Shown piece after piece: positions 25,193-32,572 of a stretch of 37,737 nt of DNA. Every line of letters begins with the position of its first letter. The first letter of the stretch is position 1. The DNA is from Porticoccaceae bacterium UBA4026 (GTDB lineage Bacteria > Pseudomonadota > Gammaproteobacteria > Pseudomonadales > Porticoccaceae). A program made the translations under genes and the position numbers. Where the stretch lies: contig DGAQ01000014.1 of the NCBI GenBank assembly GCA_002382445.1, forward strand, positions 28,981-66,717, given 5' to 3'. The notes under the pieces are model-generated. The model worked only from the letters and a program-made list of their open reading frames with translations. It searched no databases and was not told the origin of the DNA.

Positions 25193-26374
25193 ATGCCTGA
25201 GTTGGGAAAAGACCCTGCCACGCCATCGCTGTGGCTCCTTGGCGCCATAGGGAGTTTGTCGCCCTTCGCAATGACTATTGTTGTTCCTCTGTTCCCCATG
25301 ATCGGCCTGCTTTTTGCGGAGACGCCAGCACGCTTACAATATTTGGCCTCGGCCTATATCTTTGGTCTGGCTGTCGCTCAACCCTTTGCGGGCATTTTGA
25401 GTGATCGAATAGGGCGACGACCAGTGTTACTGTCGGGTCTCACTGTCTTTGTTGTGAGTAGTGCTGGATTGGCAATCTGTATAGATTTTCAAACTATGGT
25501 CCTGCTGCGTTTCATTCAGGCGTTAGGCGTGAGCGTTGGCACGGTTTTAGCCAGGGCTATCGCTCGAGATCTGATGGAAGGGGAAGACTTGCTGCATGCT
25601 TTCTCCTTTATGTCCGCCTCGATAGGCGCAGCTCCGATCGTGGCACCAATTCTTGGTGGTTTAATGGGCTATTTCTTTGGTTATCAGGGCGTCTATCTGC
25701 TGGCTACATCACTTGGTTTAGGGATCTTCTATTGGTCATGGCGAAGTATTCCTGAGACAGGCGTCTCAGCGAAAAATACGCTGCTAACTCAGCAGGGAGT
25801 GACAACGCTACTAAACTCGCGACGGTTTTTGGGTTATACCGGTATTTTTGGTTTTCTACAGGCCACCTTTTTATCTTTTGTGAGTGTCGGTGCCGCTGTT
25901 TTTGATGATTATTTTGGCATTGGTCAAATAGGGTTTGGGATCATTTGGGGTTTGATGGCCTGTGCTTATGTTACTGGGTCCATTTTGCTCGGTCGTCTGA
26001 CAAGACGATTTGGCTCGGCCAATCTAACTCAATATTGTGTGGCTATACTCTTGGGGCTGGGTTGGCTGGCTTTTATTATCCAATCCCAATTGGGCATTAC
26101 TATACTGACAGTGCTTTTGCCTTTAGTGGGATTAATGCTGGTTTCTGGGGTGTTGACTCCCATGGCGATGCTTGGAGCTGTGGAAATTTTCCCACAAATA
26201 AGTGGCACGGCCTCCGGCATCTCTAGTTCCTGTGGGCTGTTTATCGGAGGAGTGTTCGCTGTGATAAGTGGCGCTGTATATGAGTGGGGGTACATCTACG
26301 TCGCGTTTGTCTGTGCTATAGCAACATTATGTGTAGCTCTGTCATGGTTGCTAGTGAGGTCATCAGCTCACTAA
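25193..26374 (+). CDS. MFS transporter, Bcr/CflA drug-resistance type
   Basis: A 393-residue inner-membrane protein from the ATG at 25193; an in-frame TTG at 25163 would add ten residues, and neither start has a clear ribosome site. The loop 2-3 motif is GILSDRIGRRPVL, and RFIQALGVSVGTVLARAIARDL (TM4 and after) matches the Bcr/CflA signature RxxQalG...RAiaRD of 12-TM DHA1 exporters. Such proteins expel drugs, peptides or toxic intermediates. It is divergent from the TonB receptor, which suggests that it removes an end product or toxic excess of the imported compound. The last of five MFS genes in the window. Confidence 0.9.
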   Translation: MPELGKDPATPSLWLLGAIGSLSPFAMTIVVPLFPMIGLLFAETPARLQYLASAYIFGLAVAQPFAGILSDRIGRRPVLLSGLTVFVVSSAGLAICIDFQTMVLLRFIQALGVSVGTVLARAIARDLMEGEDLLHAFSFMSASIGAAPIVAPILGGLMGYFFGYQGVYLLATSLGLGIFYWSWRSIPETGVSAKNTLLTQQGVTTLLNSRRFLGYTGIFGFLQATFLSFVSVGAAVFDDYFGIGQIGFGIIWGLMACAYVTGSILLGRLTRRFGSANLTQYCVAILLGLGWLAFIIQSQLGITILTVLLPLVGLMLVSGVLTPMAMLGAVEIFPQISGTASGISSSCGLFIGGVFAVISGAVYEWGYIYVAFVCAIATLCVALSWLLVRSSAH

Positions 26375-26683
26375 TGACTATTCAGCGCGTTGCGCTGCGC
26401 CCAATCTTGGTATTCTAGATGTGAGCTTTAAGGTCAATTCTGCGAAAGTGGCGGCTGAGCAAATTCAAGCTCGCGGCTGGACCATTTCTCGTTCTCTGAT
26501 GAAAGTGGCCATAACGCCGACCTGAACCGATAATGGTCGATAGTATGGCATCAAATAACTAACCACTATCTTTGGTTAAGGCTTGTTAGCATATAATTGA
26601 AGACGCTGACTTAGTGCCTGCCCTACCCCACCAACTTAATATGGCTCAGGCAATCGATCGATCCGATCAGTGACAACCAACAA
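26375..26683. other. 309-bp convergent spacer
   Basis: Between the rightward MFS gene and the leftward cytochrome c gene. The first half holds a protein-like frame without a start (26403-26525, listed separately). A short stem TAACCA/TGGTTA lies around 26550-26568 without a T-run. Nothing else is recognised. Confidence 0.45.
26403..26525 (+). pseudogene. protein-like fragment, possibly VOC-derived
   Basis: A 40-codon frame ending in TGA at 26525 reads NLGILDVSFKVNSAKVAAEQ and continues with IQARGWTIS. The VSFKV...AAEQIQARGW pattern is what VOC proteins show in a beta strand and helix (fxVdDvdaaaeelkarGw). There is no start codon or ribosome site, and the frame is closed upstream inside the MFS gene. 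Probably a leftover piece of a gene; chance is not excluded. Confidence 0.25.
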
Positions 26684-27121
26684 CTAATCTGAAGCAGAAA
26701 TAATATAGTCCACCAACCTTTCCGCCTCTATAGGCGACAGGTGGTTGTGATAGAGCATCCAGGTGTTCGGCACCATAGCCTCCGCCGACAGTACCCAGCC
26801 AATCAAAGCCGGTCGATCCCAAACAATCTTCGTCGCTGTCAGGGCATCGGAGTAAGCGACACCCTGCCGGCTAGCCGCTGGCTGCTGGTTAATACCATAT
26901 AAATTAGGACCTACTCTATGCGCCCCATCAACGCTGATACTGTGGCAGCCAGAGCATGCCGTATATAGCTGTTCACCGGTCAAAAGAGTCGGTTTCACAT
27001 TCGGTGCGCCAGATTCTTCGATATCGTTGCCTTGAAAACTGAGCTCCTGCGAACTCAGGTTAATATCAAAACAAATACCCAAAATTAGTATAATCAATGC
27101 CGAACGGGCCTTATAGCTCAA
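26684..27121 (-). CDS. exported class I cytochrome c
   Basis: A 145-residue small c-type cytochrome. A signal peptide (KARSALIILILGICFDINLSS) leads to the periplasm. CSGCH at 56-60 binds haem covalently; GPNLYGI follows at the usual distance, and M122 in PNTWMLYHN (or M116) is the likely axial ligand in the place of the PGTKMxFxG motif. The start is a TTG whose four-base TTGA overlaps the stop of the amine oxidase gene; GAGGG about seven bases upstream supports it. Translational coupling to a flavin amine oxidase strongly suggests that this is the electron acceptor of that enzyme, as CycN is for nicotine oxidoreductase NicA2 (known precedent; direct homology not tested). Confidence 0.9.
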   Translation of the reverse strand: MSYKARSALIILILGICFDINLSSQELSFQGNDIEESGAPNVKPTLLTGEQLYTACSGCHSISVDGAHRVGPNLYGINQQPAASRQGVAYSDALTATKIVWDRPALIGWVLSAEAMVPNTWMLYHNHLSPIEAERLVDYIISASD

Positions 27122-28533
27122 AGTAGCGCCCTCATAGCCTGCATAGCAGCCCTTTCTCCTGACTCAGCTGCCCCTTCCATGCCAGAATTGGCATAGGCGG
27201 TATGTTCACCTGCAAAAAATATATTGCCTGTTGGGCGCTGTAGAATGTCCGCGAAACGCTCGATCTGTCCCGGTTCCCATATAGCCCAAGCACCCTGGCT
27301 GAAACGATCATTTTGCCACTGCACTAACTTTTGAAAGGACACATGGTCCCTTGCACTTGGATATAGCGCATAGAAATACTTAAGTATTTTCTCGGTAGCC
27401 TCTGACGCCGGCAGACAGTCAAACTGATCACAGGCATCGCCATTAATCCAGATGGTAATATTGTAGGATTGGCCATCCATACTCGGTCTAGTGAAAATTC
27501 GCCCTAGTGGACCGTTGGTCCAGCAACTTGCCGACATCTCGTCGCGCTCCCAAAAAGGCTCATGGGCCAATAGATGCACCTGTGTCACCTTGTGGTAGGC
27601 AATTTCTGTAAGCGCATGGCGCTGAGTCTTGTCCAGCGACGGAGTGAAGTCAATTTCCCTTACAGCACCAACTGGCAGCGCAAGGATAATCCCATCTGCT
27701 TCATAATGACGACCTTTTTCAGTCTCAGCGCGTATAACGCCAGCGACCCTCTGCACCCCAGTGATTTTCTGCCCTAATTCAACCGAAGACGAAAGGCTAC
27801 CGGCCATAGCCTCTGGCAAACGCATATTTCCAAGAGCTACCTCCCAAACAGGCTGCTGCATCGAGATAGCACGAGATCTATTTTTCTGGGTACGAAATAA
27901 ACTCAGTATTGATGTATTCTTCAATGTATTGCCATAGCTATTATTGATGTCAATCAAGTCGATTGCGCGAGTGTTTAAACCGCGCCGCATAAAATATTCC
28001 AGTGCAGAAACATCTAGCCCACTCTGCATTGGATCTCGCCAATCTGAACTTCTAACTAGGGGATTATCGCTAAGAAAATGGCTGGCAATATGATCGGGCG
28101 TCAGATGTTTAAGCGCCGAAGGAAGTGGGTTTTGACCCCACGTACCCCATTTATCCGCGGACAAACGATGTCCATCTATTGAATAATCGAAAGGTAAAGT
28201 TGCAGCGGGTTGGCGCAGCGTTATCTTCAACTGCTGTGCTAGATTTAAAAGTCTCCCATAGTTAGGGCCCAATAAGTTTGCACCACATTCAGGGCGTCCT
28301 ATAACATCGTCCAGAGTACAGACGCGCCCGCCAACACGCTCACGGCCCTCAACAATCTGTACCGAGTAACCAAATTGCTCCAGTATTTTCGCAGCGTAAA
28401 GTCCTGACAGCCCGGCCCCAACCACTAATATACGCCTAGCTTGCGACGCAGCTACTGAGCCAAATGGTAGGCCGCACGCCACGCCTAGCCGTAGCATGCC
28501 TTTAACCATATCGCGACGATTAATAGCTTTCAT
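27118..28533 (-). CDS. Tat-exported flavin amine oxidase (probable cytochrome-c-linked dehydrogenase)
   Basis: A 471-residue flavoprotein from the ATG at 28533, chosen because GGGAG lies seven bases upstream and it begins a twin-arginine leader (NRRDMVKGM, R6/R7). The FAD-binding motif ILVVGAGLSGLYAAKIL is at ~35-51 and GRERVGGRV follows, typical of monoamine oxidase-type enzymes. The C-terminal FAD segment is FFAGEHTAYANSGMEGAAESG. It probably oxidises a C-N bond in the periplasm. The overlapping cytochrome c gene suggests that electrons go to cytochrome c rather than O2, as in NicA2/CycN. A perfect 12-bp inverted repeat lies ~90 bp upstream. Alternative roles include desaturation of a carotenoid- or tetrapyrrole-like ligand. 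Confidence 0.9.
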   Translation of the reverse strand: MKAINRRDMVKGMLRLGVACGLPFGSVAASQARRILVVGAGLSGLYAAKILEQFGYSVQIVEGRERVGGRVCTLDDVIGRPECGANLLGPNYGRLLNLAQQLKITLRQPAATLPFDYSIDGHRLSADKWGTWGQNPLPSALKHLTPDHIASHFLSDNPLVRSSDWRDPMQSGLDVSALEYFMRRGLNTRAIDLIDINNSYGNTLKNTSILSLFRTQKNRSRAISMQQPVWEVALGNMRLPEAMAGSLSSSVELGQKITGVQRVAGVIRAETEKGRHYEADGIILALPVGAVREIDFTPSLDKTQRHALTEIAYHKVTQVHLLAHEPFWERDEMSASCWTNGPLGRIFTRPSMDGQSYNITIWINGDACDQFDCLPASEATEKILKYFYALYPSARDHVSFQKLVQWQNDRFSQGAWAIWEPGQIERFADILQRPTGNIFFAGEHTAYANSGMEGAAESGERAAMQAMRALL

Positions 28534-28906
28534 ATAACCACTCCCAGAGCGGCAGCTCAATTAAAAATGCGCACCCTTGGCAAACCCTATCAAGACATAA
28601 GGAGTTACTCAAAGTATAATTAATATTAATGATATAAGTATAGATCATTAATATTCAGATGTAACCTTTATATGTCTGCAAGGTCACAGTAGGGCTGAGT
28701 CAGCACAATGACAGTAATCCTATTACCGTCATCAAACGGGTCAGTTAGGAACGGTACGTTCATACAAATTTGGCAGGTTTAGCCCGCCGCCCTGTGGTAG
28801 GGGAGTTGAGTAGCGATTACAAGTAACCCGCGAAGTTGCTTCATTTAGGAGCGATGAATAGAATTTAAAGACGGTAACCTTGAGCGACTGTGCCTAGACT
28901 AATGCG
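28534..28906. other. upstream region of the amine oxidase operon
   Basis: Non-coding DNA containing the amine oxidase promoter, the inverted repeat at 28622-28655, and a weak stem TGACAGTAAT/ATTACCGTCA (about 28708-28730, one mismatch, no T-run). No gene is seen. Confidence 0.5.
28622..28655. promoter_or_regulatory. perfect 12-bp inverted repeat, candidate operator
   Basis: AATATTAATGAT (28622-28633) and ATCATTAATATT (28644-28655) are exact reverse complements separated by ten AT-rich bases. The centre lies about 105 bp before the amine oxidase start codon. Half-site centres two helical turns apart suit a dimeric or tetrameric regulator. No local regulator of the right type is encoded nearby; the Lrp/AsnC protein is 21 kb away. 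Confidence 0.55.
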
Positions 28907-29126
28907 TCACTCAACAGCCCACGCCCTGAACTGCACTGGGAACAGAGAACGTCAGCCTATGATATCTACAACTAGGTATATACCAAGACTGACAATGAGC
29001 ATTCGGCCAGACAACCGATTCTGTAAATTGACGGTTCGCACATCGCGCTCTATGGTGGGGTCAAGCTGGTAACTACCTGACCTCCAGCGAGGCACTAACA
29101 ATTTTTCAAATAATGAATGCGACGCC
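28907..29126 (-). pseudogene. decayed N-terminal piece of a membrane protein, perhaps a sensor/cyclase
   Basis: Reading leftward just after the CpeT-like gene, one frame is open through SLFEKLLVPRWRSGSYQLDP and continues with a hydrophobic helix, LIVSLGIYLVVDIIG, then TGA (28952-28954); the same frame resumes with RSLFPVQFRAWAVE and another TGA (28907). An amphipathic lead, basic residues and membrane helices in this order resemble the N-terminal region of membrane-bound adenylate/diguanylate cyclases and histidine kinases. No start codon with ribosome site and no downstream catalytic domain remain. I read it as a gene remnant with a stop inside; family assignment is weak. Confidence 0.3.
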
Positions 29127-30131
29127 TCAGTCCTCCGCAGTCAAACCCACTTGAAGCCATCGCAAATTCACACCCAGACGTTCCGCACCCGGATTGGTCC
29201 AGACATAGGTAATGGTCTTTCCTGTTTGATTGTCAATTAAACCCAATTTAAGTACTGCGACTCGCGTATTTTGATAGGTCAAATTAGCTAAATCTACACT
29301 GTAACCACTATCGATACCCTTCTTAGTCAATAGGGCGATCTTTTGACCCTCGTTATGTATTCTCAAATCAGCAATAAATACCGAACCTTCGGGGTCTTTT
29401 GAGTCTGGAAAGAGTAGGCTATTTTTGATTGTTGCCCAGCCTTTAAAATAACGTACCTTGCGATTTTTGTAACGGCCATCACGGACGATCTGTTTATTAT
29501 CGGCTTCATCGTAAGCACCGTCGGTCAACCAGATCGTTGATTCTGTGAGCATTAGATTGTCCTCTAGATAGATATCCAGGCCTTTTTCAATAGCAGAGCC
29601 ATGGCAGGTTTCGGGGTTGACCTGCCCGATATAATGATCATCATGAAACCGCCAAAACACATCGCAGCCATCCCTATAGGTCAATTCCTGATGACTAATA
29701 TCGGCAAGTAACACTGGATTTTTATCGCCGCCCCTATATCTACTCTCACTTTTAAAGCGGTGAATCGCCAAACGTATCGCCTGGCTTTTGTCGTCCCATG
29801 TCACAGAATATAGGCGCTGACGGTAAACTGCCTCAGAGTCACCACTCAGGTGCTGCTTTACGAAGAAGGTATGCTCGCCAATATTTGGCGCGGCTACGAG
29901 CTTGATTATATGGTGTGTATAGGCATGTCTCTCTTGTTCGTCTATATTATCTTCGTTCTGTTGCCACACCTGCTCATTATTATTGAACTCGCCGTCCAGC
30001 CAACTCAAAAATCGCGACATGTTACGATCTTCATAATCACTATCGGCGATGACCGTACCCTGCCCGCCCATAAATAATACGACAGTAACACAACATACCC
30101 TAACCGTAGATCCTATAAAATTCCCCACCAT
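29127..30131 (-). CDS. secreted CpeT/CpcT-like protein, copy 2
   Basis: A 334-residue exported protein: hydrophobic leader VCCVTVVLFMGGQGTVIA, cleavage near residue 30. The mature part matches the CpeT/CpcT bilin-lyase family better than the first copy: SWLDGEFNNNEQVWQQ (~43-58), HHIIKLVAAPNIG (~74-86), YRQRLYSVTW (~103-112), and DGCDVFWRFHDDHYIGQVNP (~152-171) with the following Cys. A final ~70-residue domain ends in LGVNLRWLQ, like the IGINLKWML end of copy 1 (9894-10781). Cyanobacterial members are cytoplasmic, about 200 residues, and attach phycobilins to Cys; this longer exported form has no known substrate. It lies upstream of the amine oxidase operon in the same direction. Confidence 0.78.
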   Translation of the reverse strand: MVGNFIGSTVRVCCVTVVLFMGGQGTVIADSDYEDRNMSRFLSWLDGEFNNNEQVWQQNEDNIDEQERHAYTHHIIKLVAAPNIGEHTFFVKQHLSGDSEAVYRQRLYSVTWDDKSQAIRLAIHRFKSESRYRGGDKNPVLLADISHQELTYRDGCDVFWRFHDDHYIGQVNPETCHGSAIEKGLDIYLEDNLMLTESTIWLTDGAYDEADNKQIVRDGRYKNRKVRYFKGWATIKNSLLFPDSKDPEGSVFIADLRIHNEGQKIALLTKKGIDSGYSVDLANLTYQNTRVAVLKLGLIDNQTGKTITYVWTNPGAERLGVNLRWLQVGLTAED

Positions 30132-30159
30132 GACCGCGCCCTCTTAGTTGTATTTATAA

Positions 30160-30537
30160 TCCACCCATCAATCGTTCACCGCAAGGCGAATATTTTTATG
30201 GGAACTGCATTGGCAACCCATAATTAGCCAGCCTAAACGTGCACACCGGATTCAATCTAAACGCCTTGTTATCCCCGCGCTGGCTTGGCTCGAGCTCAAG
30301 GCTGGTGATACCGCCTTGCACCTCGTTCGTGTACGTGGCAGGGAGGGTTTGAACTTCGGCTATTATATGAGCTGGACGGTTGGTGTAAAAAAGCCCAAAA
30401 ATCAAAAATTATTTGAAACTATCCCCCGACTGACTTACTTTCGCGACAATGGACTGGAGGTCACCCACGTGACTCAGACCATTAGCGCCTGTGCCGCGTC
30501 CTCTGAAAGCGCCCTTGCATTGAATGTTCCGGAGTGA
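30160..30537 (+). pseudogene. 125-codon protein-like frame without a start, unrecognised
   Basis: From just after a TAA at 30157 to TGA at 30537 the rightward frame is open for 125 codons. It reads like a real protein (RRIFLWELHWQPIISQ, then AWLELKAGDTALHLVRV, LNFGYYMSWTVGV and PRLTYFRDNGLEVTHVTQ), with balanced composition and few rare codons. There is no ATG near its beginning; an internal TTG (30316) and ATG have no clear ribosome site. A leftward frame also spans 30196-30405. I do not recognise the family. It may be a truncated gene or a gene using a non-ATG start. Confidence 0.3.
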
Positions 30538-30683
30538 AGCCCATTACTTAGCCTTACTAGACGTTCATACAACAAGGTTAACAATCAAGAGCACCTCATG
30601 GACCACCTCCATGTGCTCTATAATCCTGAGCTGTTCCAATACAAAATGGACCTCAAACTTGACTGACGCTCGGCGTCAGCACT

Positions 30684-30717
30684 AAAAAAATCAAATCTCC
30701 CTCCATCTACTTGGAGG
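30684..30717 (-). terminator. probable terminator of the TRAP operon
   Basis: Reading leftward, the stem CCTCCA/TGGAGG (30717-30700, six-base loop) is followed by GAGATTTGATTTTTTT. The T-run starts about nine bases after the stem, farther than ideal. It lies ~90 bases after the stop of the large permease gene. Confidence 0.45.
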
Positions 30718-30809
30718 CTTTAATGCTCCCAAATCACTGCGATTTTAACGCGCCGAGGGCTCACACCATCAATCACAATACTCTGATGCACCCTGACACC
30801 ATACTCTCC

Positions 30810-32096
30810 TTAATTTATAATCATTAAAACCGGAACAAAAGTTAGTAGTAATAAACGCCCCACATCGGCAATGGCGAAGGGTATCACCCCTAAGTAAATA
30901 TTTTTCAACCCCAGCTCAGGTTTTATTCCGTATAAGACAAACACGTTCATGCCTATTGGCGGTGTAATCAAGCCAATCTCCATTACTATCACATTAATTA
31001 TCCCCCACCAAATTGGATCATAGCCAAGACCTGTTACTAAAGGAAACACGAAAGGAAGCGTGACAACCATCGCCGCGACGGTGTCAAAGATACTCCCAAG
31101 AATAATATACATGACCTCCAGTAATAAAATAATCACTAGGGGTGGCAGCCCACTATTACCGATGACTTTAACAATTTCAGCTGGCAGCCCTGTTAATGTC
31201 ATTGAATATGAATAGATACCAGCCCCGATCAGCACGAGATAAATCATTCCCGTAGTTGATGCCGTATCCAAAATACTTCTATTTAAACTAGATTTGCCAA
31301 TTTTTCCACGTTTCCATGCGATTAATAATGATAAAGTCACGCCCACGCTGGCAGCTTCATTTATGGTTAGAAACCCCGAATAAAGTCCTCCACCGACGCA
31401 CAACACAAGCACTAAAAACGAAAACGCCTGCCTCGCAGCATTGATTCGCACATCAGCGCCGACTCTATCAAGTGCAGGCGCTTCATCTGGGTTTCTACGC
31501 ACCACATAAACTATCGCAAAAAGGTAAAATGCTACTCCAAGAATTGCGGGGATTACAGCAGCCACAAAAAGCTTATTAATCGCTTGTTCAGTCAAAATAC
31601 CATAAAGAATAAGCACAATCGAGGGCGGCACAATAATACCCAGGGTAGAGCCAGCCGCAATCGACCCCGCGGCAAGCTTGTTGCCATAGCCATAGCGCAT
31701 CATCTCCGGCAATGCCATTTTGGTCATGGTTGCCGTCGTAGCCACTGATGAACCACAGATGGCGCCAAAACCGGCCGATGAAACAATGGTTGTCATAGCC
31801 AACCCCCCAGGACGGTGCCCAAACAGGCTGGCAGACAGACGGTATATATCGCGGGGCAACTCCGCCAAACTAGCCAAATTACCCATAAGAACAAACATAA
31901 TCACCAAGGCCAACTCTGGACTTGATAGGGCATGGAAAATCTCAATTGGTATAATTTCCAACGCGGGATCTAATCCAATTAATATAGCACTCGTAAGCGT
32001 GCCTGCTAGAATCATTGCAATGGCTATAGGTACCTGCAAAAAAATCAATACAAACATCAACAGAAACGACGCACCACCTAGTAAAAGCGGGCTCAT
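30810..32096 (-). CDS. TRAP transporter large permease (DctM family)
   Basis: A 428-residue protein, the usual size, with ~12 hydrophobic segments. Landmarks are VPIAIAMILAG near the start, VIMFVLMGNLASLA, GSIAAGSTLGIIVPPSIVLILYG, and ITPPIGMNVFVLYGI near the end; the two PPS/PPI helical hairpins are diagnostic of the DctM/ion transporter superfamily. With the small permease and solute-binding protein it forms a Na+-driven TRAP importer for an organic acid. The ATG overlaps the small permease stop by four bases (ATGA). It is the last gene of the operon. Confidence 0.95.
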   Translation of the reverse strand: MSPLLLGGASFLLMFVLIFLQVPIAIAMILAGTLTSAILIGLDPALEIIPIEIFHALSSPELALVIMFVLMGNLASLAELPRDIYRLSASLFGHRPGGLAMTTIVSSAGFGAICGSSVATTATMTKMALPEMMRYGYGNKLAAGSIAAGSTLGIIVPPSIVLILYGILTEQAINKLFVAAVIPAILGVAFYLFAIVYVVRRNPDEAPALDRVGADVRINAARQAFSFLVLVLCVGGGLYSGFLTINEAASVGVTLSLLIAWKRGKIGKSSLNRSILDTASTTGMIYLVLIGAGIYSYSMTLTGLPAEIVKVIGNSGLPPLVIILLLEVMYIILGSIFDTVAAMVVTLPFVFPLVTGLGYDPIWWGIINVIVMEIGLITPPIGMNVFVLYGIKPELGLKNIYLGVIPFAIADVGRLLLLTFVPVLMIIN

Positions 32097-32572
32097 ATAA
32101 CTTCTCTCGGATTTTCAATATCATTTAATCCAAACACAATCATAAACTGTACACACGCCGACAGCAGAAAGACTAAAACCGTGGCCCAAACCCATGGCGC
32201 TAACGCAATATCTAATGTACTGGTGGTCCGGCCCGCCTCATCGAAATTTATGGCGATTTTCGATAGCCCATAGCTTGAATATACAAAGAAAGCTAACGTA
32301 AGAATATGACCAAATTTAGTTCCTAGTTTACCCACTCTATCACCCGCTATATGGCTAAGAATACGGACGGTTATATTGCTCCCACGCATCAAACTAACAG
32401 GAAAGCAGGATGCAACCACCACGGCAAAGATAAACTCAGTGACGTCATGTAGACCTACAACCCGGACAGCACCGCTAAACCGCAAAATTGCATCCAACAT
32501 AGTTAGGGTCGTTACTACCATCAATGCTGTTAAGGCTGCCAGCGCAAGGCCATGTATTAGCTTTAGAAGCAT
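32093..32572 (-). CDS. TRAP transporter small permease (DctQ family)
   Basis: A 159-residue membrane protein with four hydrophobic segments (~7-30, 45-65, 85-105, 125-150), the standard DctQ arrangement. The FIFAVVVASCFPVSLMRGSNITVRIL stretch corresponds to the family's central helix pair. Its start overlaps the DctP stop (TAATG) and its stop overlaps the DctM start (ATGA), so the three transporter genes are translationally coupled in the order P-Q-M. Confidence 0.93.
   Translation of the reverse strand: MLLKLIHGLALAALTALMVVTTLTMLDAILRFSGAVRVVGLHDVTEFIFAVVVASCFPVSLMRGSNITVRILSHIAGDRVGKLGTKFGHILTLAFFVYSSYGLSKIAINFDEAGRTTSTLDIALAPWVWATVLVFLLSACVQFMIVFGLNDIENPREVI

Larger units (their letters stand above)
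30132..30809. other. 678-bp spacer between CpeT-like gene and TRAP operon
   Basis: Contains the promoter of the CpeT-like gene, a long start-less frame (30160-30537, listed separately) and a cluster of hairpins: AGAGCAC/GTGCTCT (30588-30619), CTGACGC-TCG-GCGTCAG (30663-30679) and CCTCCA/TGGAGG (30700-30717). The last is the candidate terminator of the TRAP operon. Confidence 0.5.

Noticed and set aside
26684..30131. A nicotine degradation (nic) cluster
   Set aside because: Only the oxidase-cytochrome pairing is similar; no pseudooxynicotine oxidase, hydroxylase or HspB-like genes are seen, so no nicotine claim is made.
30588..30679. Hairpins AGAGCAC/GTGCTCT and CTGACGC/GCGTCAG as terminators
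   Set aside because: Neither is followed by a T-run in a direction that would serve a neighbouring gene; the second has an A-run on the plus strand.
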